DNA from: Platycnemis pennipes
Lineage: Eukaryota; Arthropoda; Insecta; Odonata; Platycnemididae
Reading direction: 5' to 3'
NCBI GenBank assembly: GCA_933228895.1
Contig: OW121850.1
Coordinates: forward strand, 28,653,773 to 28,717,772
Length of the DNA stretch: 64,000 nt
Position numbers and translations under genes: made by a program. How positions within the stretch are numbered: position 1 is the first letter of the stretch; each line of letters opens with the position of its first letter. Under the pieces are notes generated by a model that ran no database searches, was not told the DNA's origin, and saw only the letters and a program-made list of their open reading frames with translations. This document shows, one piece after another, positions 24,501 to 30,001 of this stretch.

Positions 24501-27500
24501 TCACTAGCAATAATGGTCGATTCTACGATTCGTCAACCCTTAACGATTTTTTTGTCGCCATGTAGTGCCACTACCATGACTCCCCTTATTCAGGGGAAGA
24601 ATCCCTGTGGCAGCGCGTCCGCAACTTGCGGCTGCAGCGCTTCAAACACTAGCTGCGAATGCGCATGGAATGCGTTTCTCAATAATTCGCTCTATGAGAG
24701 CGCTGCTGAGAGGCTGCTGTCGCGCTTCATGTGACATGTGCTTCACTTAAAGCGCTCACATCCTTGTGAAGCGCTGCAGCATCTATGTGTGTTTACTGGG
24801 TTGGTATGGACAAAACATCATCATTGAGAACTACAACTTTGAAGGTACAAACAACTTGACCTATTTGGGTTCTGATGTGTCCTCGGACAGCTATGAGACT
24901 AAGGAAATAAGGACGCGAGTAGATGCAAGAAACAGTACCTTCTACTCCCTACTTCCAGTCTTTAAGTCGAGGAATGTGTACAGGGAAAAAATGTCAAACT
25001 CTATAAAACCCTTATATGTACCATTTGGCCATACCCCAAGGAGGAAAGAAAAATCACATCGTCGTCATCATGATGTCAATATGGCAGTTACCGTGACATG
25101 AAAATGGTACCACAAAATGATGTCCTTGGTGACTCACTTTGACATCAGTTTGACTTAATATGACCTCAGTAATGTTGACATAAAAATGAATCCTTTTCAC
25201 TCATTATGATAGCTTGACCTTTGTTTTCATATTGATGCAATGCCAAAGAAAGGTGGAAGAGGGTGGGGAAGCAACAGCTGGAAACAGTGACACCAGTGAA
25301 TAATTAGACTTGGAATTTATTATTTTTATAAGAGAAATTCTTTTTATTTTTTCTCTTAAATATATCTGCTTTTGCTAGAATAAAACTGTTTGACGAGCAT
25401 AGTTCACCCTTTTAAATCTCCATGAGGATGGAAATGACTTTTTAAAAGGGCAAACTATGCTCGCCAAATAGTTGTATTCCAGCAAAAGTCAGAATACTCC
25501 AAAGAAAAAATGTACCAAAAAATAAATAGAATTCCTTCTTCGTCATAGAGCATTCTCTTGATCAGGAGTCAGCGTGTCTGGTCAAAGAACTCGGTGAACA
25601 CAACCTCACAACTGCAACGGATGATCACGAACAAAAGACGACGTAGAAGGCGACTACTCTAGTGTACAATGCAGGCGTTGAATTTCATGCAATAGCGTGT
25701 AAACTAATTGTAAAACAACCATTAAAATGAATTTAAAAATTCTATTAATTATAGTCATTTAACATTCAGTCAAGGGAAAATTTGCAAGACTAGCATTTCA
25801 TTGGGCGCGACAGTTAATATTTGAGCTACGAGTTATTATTGCGGCAAATTTAAAATTATATTTTTCGCTTTCCGATTTCGATCGCACGACTCAATATAGC
25901 ATTAAGTTATAAAGGTAAAGTGATATGTGTTGTCAGCTTGCCCGATAGGAGAGAAAAAAACAAGGTAAGTATATTGTAAGTTAATTGTTAACGTCACGGT
26001 GACGTCAATGTAACATCATAGTGACACCATTAACTAATTTGCGTATTTTTTTATGTAAATCCTTTTAGAGTGGTGAGAAATCATCTGTTATTTAACTAAT
26101 ATTGATCATTTATGACTTCGGACAATAGATTTCCAAAGGTTCATATTTTGCCATTTTTAGTCAAAATAGAGTCAACCAGAAATTCATGACCGAAAAGTGA
26201 CCTTTTGCGGGTCATATTGATGTGAAAGTGACGCCGTCGTGTCTTTCCTTCCTCCTTGGGACGGAAGTGAACATGGAAATTGACTGCCAAATCTGGTGAA
26301 CTACTGGATATCCTAGAAAGAAGAAAACTGAGGAGAATCTAAGGGCCAGTAAAAAAGTGAAAGGGTATGGAGGGTTCGACGGAACCATGAAATATTTGAA
26401 CTGTACAGAGAACCCAAAACATCCACACACTCATGTTAATGAGGCTCCGGTGGGCAGGACATGTCCAGTGGACAAGCCAAGTGCAATATGGGAAGATGAA
26501 GGAAGATGTTACAAGCAAGGATGTAGGAGACCTACTAGGGATCCAGAAACTGGAGGAAACAGTCAAGAGACCGATGGATGGAGACGGAAAATTGACGAGG
26601 TCAAGGCTCAACTAAGGCTGTAACACCATTGGAGAGAGAGATTAGAATGATGGAGACATTTTTATCCATATTTATGATTTGTTTAAAAAGGCCATGATAT
26701 TACTGAGGCGCTGCGTCACAAAGAAAAATGTAGGTTTCGCAGTGGCAATAGAAGGTCCTTGACCTTGGGGGCAATAAGTATATTGGAAAAGGAAGAACAA
26801 GGAAAGGTTGTAAGGTGAATGGACGTTCATTATTTGAATGGGACTATTTTTAATAGAATACACCTTAAATGCTGCTTTCAGGTGTTGACATTCCATCGCA
26901 CAATTAATTGTAATGGCAAAAGGTATGCTAACGTTATTTTTCCTTTTTAAATGTTAAGTTTCAGTAAATGGTTACATTGTCGTATGAGCTGAAACGTCAA
27001 TTGATTGATAGTGCGATTGTAGCTACAAATATGTCATGTAGGGCTGTGCGAGATGCTGTTTTGAATATCGCACGACGATATCATTCTGATATCGCGGATT
27101 CGACGATATATCGGTTTCGCGATATAAATAGGAAATATCGTGATATGGACATATCGGGATATCGACACATAGGGATATCGATTATCGAGATATCGACTTA
27201 CAATATAGTAACTTAAGGCGAAAGAGCATATAAATTTAGATAATAGAGGTTCTTATCAATATTTTGATACGGTACATATGCGCTGAAATATAACTATTTT
27301 TCCTTGGTCAAAGAGCTGTTAATTTTTTTTAAATTCCTAATTATGGTTTAAAATCAATAATTTTATAAACAAATTTGAACTTTTCTTATTGAATTCGAGT
27401 TTTCAGTGATGAAATCGCACCATGGCCATTCCATTCCCTACAATCAAATTGTTAAAAAAAAAGTTATAGTTAATAAAAATAACAAATCAAACAATTTAAA

Positions 27501-28567
27501 ATATATAATTAACGATTGAGGAATTGTAACATTTTATAAGGAAGAGACCGTTTATAGCATTTCAATCCGATCAACCATTACCGATAAATTGCGCTAAATA
27601 GAGATATTATTAAGGGTGACAGAAAAAAACATCGGGATCAGGATATCGTCATATCGGGATTAGTCATATCGGGATATCGTCATATCGGGATATCGTCATA
27701 TCGGGATATCGCCAAATCGGGATATCGCCATATCGGGATATCGACATGTTGACATATCGTGATATCTCGTTTCGAAATATCGACTTCCAATATCAAGAAT
27801 GCATATTGAGAACCGTCAATGATATATCGTGGCATCGCACAGCCCTAATGTCATGATAGGACACTTCAACGTCCATTTATTCCTAAAAAGACTACACTAT
27901 TTTAATGGTCCAGGTCGGAAAGTTTACCTGTAAAATGGCAAAGAGGAATATCACAGTAGGCGATTTTAGCAGCTGCAGTTGAGGTGTAACACCATGGCCC
28001 GCCGGGATCGTTATTTGGGTTGCGGCAAAAAAACTTTGCCTGCTTTCTCGATCCATCAATAAAATTCTCATCCAAAAGTTTCTCCGATTCCTACAAAAAT
28101 TAACGGAGTGAGCAGCAAATATATTTAGCGTCCATTGAACACACTTATTTCAACTCTTCTTAAATGTAAGCCTTCAAACATTTTAAATGTTTACACAACC
28201 AATACTTAGTAGGTATATTCTTCACTTTCTGCAAAAATTTAAAATAATCAAATATTAGTTTCATTTATTAGTACTGATTGAAGAATGATTTACATGGTTG
28301 CTTGCAAATACTTTATCCCAGGATTGGCATTTATATCCTTCCGAACTTTTTGCGATCACTCCTGCATATTCAAATCCTGTAATTGTCAGCTTACAACGCT
28401 TGGTGTTGTAATCATTCGTGACTGCGGATAAAATCAATCGAATTTGCTTTTTCCATTATGTTAAAAATAAATCGAGGATTATCTGAGTACCAACCACTTA
28501 GTACACCGTAAATCAATGGAAATGACGCCACCAATAAGACAAATGAAGGAACAACTGCATTCGTCAT
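426..28567 (-). CDS. Secreted multi-kringle protein with two Methyltransf_FA-like domains (3' end outside window)
   Basis: Gene model on the minus strand. Coding exons in transcript order are 28567-28507, 28421-28294, 28090-27928, 20782-20471, 18891-18611, 15884-15632, 10090-9930, 6639-6497, 3579-3410, 1969-1640 and 526-426. All have AG acceptors and GT donors, and each junction keeps phase, giving 701 codons without a stop and ending inside a kringle. Domain order is signal peptide, kringle 1, kringle 2, Methyltransf_FA-like A, Methyltransf_FA-like B, kringle 3, first half of kringle 4. Kringles are roughly 80-residue triple-disulfide protein-binding modules known from plasminogen-like proteins and Ror receptors. 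The Methyltransf_FA fold is a beta-rich domain of arthropod proteins whose catalytic role is doubtful. Most kringle and domain boundaries use phase-1 introns, as expected for shuffled extracellular modules. I do not know a named protein with this architecture. An optional exon at 17544-17637 does not fit the frame. Confidence 0.8.
527..1639. other. Intron of the kringle gene, nothing recognised
   Basis: AT-rich intronic sequence between exons 10 and 11. The two short ORFs on opposite strands have no recognisable motifs. I see no repeat with clear ends. Confidence 0.5.
1640..1969 (-). CDS. Kringle gene exon 10: complete kringle 3
   Basis: Acceptor CTTTCTTAG, donor GAAG|GTATGT; phase 1 to 1. 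After an acidic linker (EDEVPEALPPEC) there is a full kringle: YMGSQWVSRSGLPCLPW, NSCRNPTGGRLGPWCYR, GEPCGIRMC. Six cysteines are present. SxSGxPCLPW is the standard form of the second-Cys region, closer to the family consensus than kringles 1 and 2. The 42-residue segment between CLPW and CRNP is long. Confidence 0.92.
2590..2870 (-). mobile_element. tRNA-derived SINE, copy 1
   Basis: Read on the minus strand, 2844-2829 resembles a pol III A box (TGGTGGCGAGAGTGCC) and 2806-2795 a B box (GGGTTTGAATCC), followed by about 200 bp that recur in the SINEs at 21140-21390 and 21480-21712 (for example the TGGGACATTAATCTGTAG / TGGAATGTTAAACC segment next to CCCCTTGGC). tRNA folding is not complete, so this is a SINE head and not a tRNA gene. 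Confidence 0.7.
3410..3579 (-). CDS. Kringle gene exon 9: end of Methyltransf_FA-like domain B
   Basis: Acceptor TTTTTTCATATATAG, donor CAAG|GTATGA; phase 2 to 1. The translation starts LFGDRIGVYSSS and ends VSHWTFFCSPQ; the terminal W-F-C strand closes the domain. A loop of about 40 residues (MDAAAGQAKTILEARHSSAR and on) lies between, longer than usual for the family. Another frame is open over part of the exon but stops before the donor. Confidence 0.75.
4330..4800. repeat. Intron duplication, left copy (with SINE insertion)
   Basis: 4340-4462 plus 4712-4800 matches 6120-6330 with many substitutions: shared blocks include AGAGCTTG(T/C)AAGTG, GCCTATGGCT / GAGCTATGGCTAA, ACTACTAC and AATAGC(A/G)(G/A)TATCAT. 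Both lie in the same intron between exons 8 and 9. Confidence 0.65.
4463..4711 (+). mobile_element. 5S-rRNA-derived SINE with target-site duplication
   Basis: About 4473-4560 closely resembles the 3' two thirds of 5S rRNA: a GATCACTGGAGTTAAGCAA segment, GGCCCGG, then TTGGATGGGTGACC, the internal promoter region. This is the hallmark of SINE3-type elements. Flanks are an exact 11-bp duplication, AATAGCAGTAT, at 4452-4462 and 4712-4722. A paralogous intron segment near 6225 has the same site with no insertion. Confidence 0.8.
4978..5824 (-). mobile_element. 5'-truncated LINE, reverse transcriptase C-terminal part
   Basis: Minus-strand frames encode MLRFADDIALIAETEKEL (the RT YxDD-type FADD motif), YLGSRVTNDGRSKKEI, YGSESWMMTAAEKKR and RLADRRIEWKAASNQS, the usual end of an arthropod endonuclease-reverse-transcriptase polyprotein. 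At least three stop codons interrupt the frame. The insertion has a 13-bp duplication CTGGGAAATGTAT (4965-4977 and 5825-5837), and its 3' end is an ATG-repeat tail (CATCATCATTGG on the plus strand), typical of RTE-like elements. A homologous, longer-open copy is at 45660-46275. Confidence 0.85.
6120..6330. repeat. Intron duplication, right copy (empty SINE site)
   Basis: Paralogous to 4340-4462 joined to 4712-4800. The insertion site of the 5S-derived SINE is represented once, as AATAGCAATAT near 6225, so the SINE arrived after the duplication. Confidence 0.6.
6497..6639 (-). CDS. Kringle gene exon 8: middle of Methyltransf_FA-like domain B
   Basis: Acceptor GAATTTAG, donor ATCAG|GTGGGA; phase 0 to 2. 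It encodes ILIGERNRTIVSYTYKN, equivalent to the family's YEIxIGGxxNxxSxIR strand, and then LEVKITFWEWIEFTI, equivalent to the EFxxFWIxW strand. NRT and NSS are possible N-glycosylation sites. Joined to exon 9 the last strand reads IEFTISLFGDRIGVYS. Confidence 0.8.
6885..7661. mobile_element. Inverted-repeat element with AATATCC-rich ends
   Basis: Left end CTACCCTTGTAGCAATTGAT and the right end read inward CTACCCTAGTAGCAATTGAT are inverted copies differing at one base. Both subterminal regions carry many variants of ATCCATACAATATCC. If the element starts at CCC (6888) and ends at GGG (7658), a TA dinucleotide flanks each side. An internal hairpin lies at 7128-7273. No ORF of note; non-autonomous. 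Confidence 0.7.
7128..7273. repeat. Long hairpin inside the 6885-7661 element
   Basis: The arm beginning CAGCACTTTGTAATTTTCCA at 7128 pairs with the arm ending TGGAAAATTACACAGTGCTG at 7273; about 55-bp arms containing TTGTTTTATTTCACCTCAA and its complement, with few mismatches and a loop of roughly 35 bases. Confidence 0.7.
7760..7960 (+). mobile_element. Possible tRNA-derived SINE head
   Basis: CCAGTGGGTTAGTGCTT (7789-7805) resembles an A box and CCAGGTTCGATTTTGGG (7826-7842) a B box, with spacing close to that in tRNA. The downstream body is not shared with the other SINEs here and ends are not defined. Confidence 0.4.
8080..8205 (-). pseudogene. Charged coiled-coil fragment, possibly a transposon accessory protein
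   Basis: A minus-strand frame reads MRRRAEEKEQGRMDLQSRQE and continues RIELFEKEVVRF before stopping. Such Arg/Glu-rich tails are common at the end of Myb/MADF-like proteins carried by DNA transposons, but nothing else supports this. It could be chance. Confidence 0.25.
9288..9540. repeat. Inverted repeats around the duplicated exon piece
   Basis: The arm on the minus strand from 9360 (starts TAATGTCTGTGCCATTAAAC) matches the plus strand from 9481 (TAATGCCAGAGCCTTTAAAC) for about 55-60 bp, through AGAT(G/A)GAAACC(T/C)AAGAAC. Confidence 0.65.
9361..9480 (-). pseudogene. Partial duplicate of exon 7 with its splice acceptor
   Basis: The plus-strand sequence matches 10052-10170 at most positions. 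On the minus strand it keeps the acceptor (CATCCACAG) and encodes QCPVYIIIESGL, against QCPVYTIIESGL in the real exon, then diverges and reaches a stop about 15 codons on. The domain-coding remainder is absent. It is bordered by inverted repeats at 9288-9360 and 9481-9540. Confidence 0.7.
9930..10090 (-). CDS. Kringle gene exon 7: start of Methyltransf_FA-like domain B
   Basis: Acceptor CTTTATCTACAG, donor AAG|GTAGAT; phase 1 to 0. It begins QCPVYTIIESGLHQW, then HVKFCARGFGSIGVELG and GPRIK. A second AG nine bases inside (AATGTCCAG) has a poor pyrimidine tract and would drop the conserved first Cys, so the outer acceptor is preferred. A partial copy of this exon start, with its acceptor, lies about 0.7 kb further along the same intron (9361-9480). 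Confidence 0.75.
10209..10941. mobile_element. Inverted-repeat element with CCAATATCGGGCC arrays
   Basis: Ends are ACCCAAGTAGCCA and its complement TGGCTACTTGGGT. If counted from CCC (10210) to GGG (10940), TA flanks both sides. The two subterminal regions (about 10220-10490 and 10800-10930) carry many variants of the motif CCAATATCGG(GCC). The middle has a 38-bp direct repeat (CATGCTTTCGGAGCTTCGTC and following, 10601 and 10762). No coding capacity. Confidence 0.8.
12010..12850. repeat. Diverged tandem duplication with tRNA-like segments
   Basis: About 12015-12320 and 12540-12850 are related direct copies about 520 bp apart (shared GGCGAATGTAGGC(G/T)ACCCGCATG, CATTCCATTCACGGGGC, GATCCG). 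To the left of each copy, the minus strand resembles part of a tRNA (GAGTTCGATCC near 11953, GAAGTTCGATACC near 12510). Origin as a SINE or other repeat is not resolved. Confidence 0.5.
13730..14110 (+). other. GC-rich block with polyadenylation signal, possible LTR fragment
   Basis: This stretch is clearly richer in G+C than its surroundings, with purine tracts (GAGAGAGAGGAGACC) and an AATAAA at 14068-14073 followed by GTGGTCTGCTG, a layout seen at the R region of LTRs. No LTR partner, primer-binding site or target duplication was found. Three overlapping ORFs on both strands are not credible genes. Confidence 0.25.
14111..15631. other. Intron, nothing recognised
   Basis: AT-rich intronic DNA between exons 6 and 7. 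ORFs under 100 residues with no motif. Confidence 0.5.
15632..15884 (-). CDS. Kringle gene exon 6: rest of Methyltransf_FA-like domain A
   Basis: Acceptor GTGTTCAG, start phase 0. The sequence contains NWNKYQIIWSEEKLIVYK, matching the FWIxWxxGxIxVG strand pair of the family, and ends FINMYGEPTLWSRDC, equivalent to the final Trp strand. I place the donor at GAAT|GTATGC (phase 1), because that restores phase with the next exon and ends just after the domain. It is a moderate donor; reading through gives another 20 residues and a TGA at 15564-15566, so a short alternative C-terminus is possible. Confidence 0.65.
15885..17543. other. Intron, nothing recognised
   Basis: No exon with matching phase and no repeat with defined ends was found. 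The 101-residue plus-strand ORF at 15990-16295 is hydrophobic and motif-free and is taken as chance. Confidence 0.45.
17544..17637 (-). pseudogene. Candidate exon of domain A with a frame conflict
   Basis: A strong acceptor (pyrimidine tract then TTTGTAG, exon from 17637) and a strong donor (TGG|GTAAGT, exon end 17544) bound 94 bp; a second acceptor (GATTATTTAG) would give 67 bp. Both lengths are 1 modulo 3, while the flanking exons end and start in phase 0, so inclusion shifts the frame. In phase 0 the exon reads IIKLFVII and then TAG. In the +1 frame it continues SIFVIEELSQSED to the donor. Each half resembles one part of the domain B strand pair (RIKILIGE, KIIEESPLE). The simplest reading is an exon broken by a small indel, or a sequence error. 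Skipping it leaves the transcript in frame. Confidence 0.45.
17651..17791. repeat. Large foldback hairpin beside the broken exon
   Basis: Two arms of about 66 bp meet almost without a loop near 17720 (ACAACACCATC|AGATGGTGTTGT). The outer ends are AAAGAAAAAATTGGCAATTT and its complement; the central parts include AAGAATAAGGATTTTTAATA and its complement. The left arm ends about 14 bp from the acceptor at 17638 and contributes its pyrimidine tract on the minus strand. Confidence 0.85.
18611..18891 (-). CDS. Kringle gene exon 5: start of Methyltransf_FA-like domain A
   Basis: Acceptor TTTACAG, donor GAG|GTGAGT; phase 1 to 0. It begins DCMIFVSGP directly after kringle 2 and later reads VELRYIGFGKNREGIHL, which aligns with the VKFCARGFGSIGVELG segment of domain B and with the family pattern of a beta strand followed by a short Gly-rich turn (FxVKAxxDAHxxLS in annotated Methyltransf_FA domains, from memory). 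There are potential N-glycosylation sites at NITF and elsewhere. Function unknown; assignment to the family is by motif resemblance only. Confidence 0.75.
18892..20470. other. Intron, nothing recognised
   Basis: Intron between exons 4 and 5. Short ORFs on both strands carry no family motif. Confidence 0.5.
20471..20782 (-). CDS. Kringle gene exon 4: complete kringle 2
   Basis: Acceptor TTCCAG, donor CCAG|GTATTC; phase 1 to 1, so the whole kringle is one symmetrical exon. Six cysteines occur in order: DCRVS, LDCQVW, SCRNPNG, GPWCW, AEPC, VPFC. GSEYGG gives the GxxYxG motif. Between CQVW and CRNP there is a long loop rich in Pro and Gly, and between the fourth and fifth Cys an acidic insertion of about 30 residues (ENEDSFIDEEG), so this kringle is longer than the usual 80 residues. 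A 171-residue plus-strand ORF over the same bases is an antisense shadow. Confidence 0.9.
20903..20951. repeat. Perfect 17-bp stem-loop
   Basis: AAAATCAAAAAACTTGG at 20903-20919 pairs perfectly with 20935-20951; loop of 15 bases. It lies in the intron just 5' of exon 4 in transcript sense. Confidence 0.8.
21140..21390 (-). mobile_element. tRNA-derived SINE, copy 2
   Basis: Same family as 2590-2870: minus-strand A-box-like TTTTGGCTAGAGTACTGG, B-box-like GGGTTCAGGTTTCAGTCC and the shared tail around TGGAATGTTAAACCATGG and CCCCCTTGGCCCC. Confidence 0.65.
21480..21712 (-). mobile_element. tRNA-derived SINE, copy 3
   Basis: Minus strand GGTGCGGGGACAAAGTGCTG, CACATCGTGGGGGTCTCATT and CTCTCCCTACTCGAGTACTG follow the order of copies 1 and 2. 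It lies about 90 bp from copy 2, so two family members are adjacent. Confidence 0.6.
21895..21938. repeat. Perfect 44-bp palindrome
   Basis: CACCATATAAGCACAGTGTT at 21895 continues C-A-T-G and then its exact complement to 21938, with no spacer. It can form a cruciform or RNA hairpin. It lies in the large intron between exons 3 and 4. Confidence 0.95.
22737..22985. mobile_element. Insertion of uncertain type in the LINE
   Basis: The sequence breaks the LINE frame and contains GCTGCCGACGTTTCAGG and TACCCATCCTCAAGGCAA, phrases reminiscent of the terminal regions of Penelope-like elements. Ends and target duplication were not found. Confidence 0.35.
23913..24800. mobile_element. Inverted-repeat element with GCTGCAGCGC arrays
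   Basis: The left end (ACCTGTATACACAAAATATT) and the complement of the right end (CCCAGTAAACACACATAGAT) match at about 20 of 28 positions. Both subterminal regions (23935-24160 and 24600-24790) are packed with GCTGCAG/GCAGCGC motifs. The middle is AT-rich and non-coding. The insertion splits a LINE; the flanking LINE frame resumes at QNIIIENYNF. The 2-bp flanks (TA and TT) no longer match exactly. Confidence 0.65.
25035..26260. mobile_element. Inverted-repeat element with GTGACGTCA arrays
   Basis: Left end CCCAAGGAGGAAAGAAAAAT and right-end complement CCCAAGGAGGAAGGAAAGAC are inverted copies; further in, CGTCGTCA/CGGCGTCA and GATGTCAATATG/CATCAATATGACC also match. AC flanks both ends. Subterminal regions repeat TGAC(G/A)TCA-like words (GTCACGGTGACGTCAATGTA). 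A hairpin sits inside at 25372-25486. Inserted in the LINE. Confidence 0.7.
25372..25486. repeat. Hairpin with roughly 47-bp arms
   Basis: The arm starting TTTTGCTAGAATAAAACTGT and running to CCCTTTTAAA pairs, with a handful of mismatches, with TTTAAAAGGGCAAACTATGC onward to CCAGCAAAAG; the loop is about 20 bases around CCATGAGGATGG. Weaker pairing continues outward (TTTATTTTTT and AAAAAATAAA). Confidence 0.75.
27039..27847. mobile_element. hAT-type non-autonomous element filled with ATATCG repeats
   Basis: Perfect 8-bp duplication ATGTCATG (27031-27038 and 27848-27855) and inverted termini TAGGGCTGTGCGA / TCGCACAGCCCTA, fitting hAT rules (8-bp target duplication, YAGGG start). Both flanks of the interior are dense in ATATCGGGATATCG-like words: 27060-27200 on one side, and on the other a 16-17-bp tandem array at 27625-27780 with GTCATATCGGGATATC units. 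The centre is AT-rich. No transposase. Confidence 0.9.
27928..28090 (-). CDS. Kringle gene exon 3: second half of kringle 1
   Basis: Acceptor TTTTTGTAG, donor ACAG|GTAAAC; phase 0 to phase 1. It contains FFCRNPNNDPGGPWCY, the central kringle signature CRNPxxDxxGPWCY, then AYCDIPLC with the last two cysteines. Together with exon 2 this gives all six kringle cysteines. The NNDPGGPW stretch keeps the Asp-containing loop that forms part of the lysine-binding site in plasminogen-type kringles; whether it binds lysine is not shown. Confidence 0.9.
28294..28421 (-). CDS. Kringle gene exon 2: first half of kringle 1
   Basis: Acceptor ATCCGCAG, donor CAT|GTAAAT; starts phase 1, ends phase 0. The translation begins TNDYNTKRC and contains the kringle N-terminal pattern: first Cys, GFEYAG (family GxxYxG), then the second Cys in KCQSW, which matches the conserved CQxW. 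The intron after the CQxW region falls at the same place as in kringle 4 (phase 0 after the SSSSPHE segment), supporting a common origin of the two split kringles. Confidence 0.85.
28507..28567 (-). CDS. Kringle gene exon 1: start codon and signal peptide
   Basis: The ATG at 28567 opens a frame with a short polar start followed by a hydrophobic run (VVPSFVLLVASFPLIYG), a typical cleaved signal peptide. The donor is placed at TACG|GTGTAC, ending in phase 1, which matches the two leading bases of the next exon. The intron would be only 85 bp, with a branch-like TTTTTAAC upstream of the next acceptor. Other GT sites lie 9 and 15 bases further on, so the last few residues are uncertain. Without splicing the frame hits TGA within the next exon. 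No TATA-like promoter was identified. Confidence 0.65.
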
Positions 28568-30001
28568 ATTCTCAATTTACAGCATGCATCAAGGTTTTAC
28601 ATCCAAGCTTTAAATGCTGACGATGCTGACTAAAAAACAAAATAAAACAGCGTCAAGTTGTCAAGGTGATAAACGTTTAAGGGCGATGAACGTAAATAAA
28701 ATGAAATCAAACGTACCCCTGCAACACTCGCAATGGACTCGCAACTGGAGTAGAGTGGAAATTCACGAAATCAATCCATACCAAAGCCAAAATTTTTAAA
28801 ATTAAGATAAGGTAGTGCTGAAGCCCTCATGTAGTAAAACACAAGGAATATAGTATGCATCTAAGAGCGATGCTCAACTGACTCCATGACGTATTTTTCC
28901 AAACTTTATAAATGTATTACCAACGCATTGTAATTGCGATAAAATGAAATGAATGGGGAGGTGTAAGCATGCCGCCATAACAGCCACCATAGTATATATT
29001 ACCTGTTAAAATCGACGCCGACATCAAACGGCTTAGGCGTAGGCTGAAGAGTGAAGGAAAAATTAATAACCCTTCTTTTCTTGATACACATTTTGTCCTT
29101 CGAAATACATGAGAGACACCATTGCAATATTTACAACTTTGGTCAATTTTGAAAGTATCTATTATATAATAACATAATTTTTCTACAGTTGAAAAATCTG
29201 ATGATGACAGTTACACTATTTCATAATCAAACTAATTATTCGATTAAAGTGTAAGGTCAATAAGGCGTAATCAAGAATCAGTTTACACAAGTATCTGCCA
29301 AGTTTTTCCTTCAACTAAGTTTGAAGTGGGGAGGGAAACAAACCAAAGGCTACCAACATATCCTGAAACATATTTTTTCCGATTCCCTTTATCAAATGGT
29401 TGTTACAGACAATTTATGGACACAATTGGGACACGACATTGATATTTTCAATAGCCGCGAAGTTGACCTCTCATTACCTTTGCTACGAATTCTGATTGCT
29501 TGAAAGCAGAAAATAAATTCATTACTCCATTTAATAAAAATCATCACAAATGTCAGAATAATTTGAAGTCCAGTTGGAATTTCATGGCATAAATAAAGTG
29601 AAGGCTAAAGATAAGAAAACGATACGACGCGCTGTAGGTGGATGATAGTGCAACCTATGGCTTACAGGCGTGCGGCGGAAGCGGGATTATAATTTAGAAC
29701 ATTCTAGTGTAAGGGATTGGTAAAACAGCTGTAAAAAAAACCCCTCGCTACAGCCTGTCCACACCTACATGGAATTTAGGGTGTGGATAGCGGAGTTTAG
29801 CTTTCGTGCCCATGTGGCTTAGGGAAATTGTAGGACGGCGGCATGCTTTGCGATCTGTTTATTCTCTTGTATATTTACTTGATATTCAGTATAGTGATAC
29901 AAAATTCTCAGTTTTCTTAGGACTAAAATTTCGATAATATTAATAATAACCGGAAGGTGTTGCAAAACAATAATTCTTATTTGGGAGCGCATAGAAGGAG
30001 T
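28568..30001. other. Intergenic stretch, nothing recognised
   Basis: Between the start of the kringle gene and the end of the small two-exon gene, both on the minus strand. It should hold the promoter and 5' UTR of the kringle gene, but I see no convincing core-promoter motif. Short ORFs look random. Confidence 0.45.

Larger units (their letters stand above)
22160..26625 (+). mobile_element. Degenerate LINE interrupted by at least three insertions
   Basis: Plus-strand fragments occur in order: IEWFDQEYIAGIQKRN (linker between endonuclease and RT, 22400-22440), NNRGISLLCTVYK-type RT start (about 23280), DMKQVYDTTDRNKLLPIM and KQGDRLASFS (RT, 23476-23690), YLGSDVSSDSYETKEI (24860-24910), and a late LERRKLRRI / LRWAGHVQW part (26310-26470). 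Many stops and frame changes. Interruptions are at about 22737-22985, 23913-24800 and 25035-26260. It is a dead relic, useful as a dated host for nested elements. Confidence 0.75.

Noticed and set aside
27625..27780. Regular 16-17-bp repeats that might suggest a CRISPR array
   Set aside because: No unique spacers; the units are directly adjacent variants within a hAT element in a eukaryotic genome.
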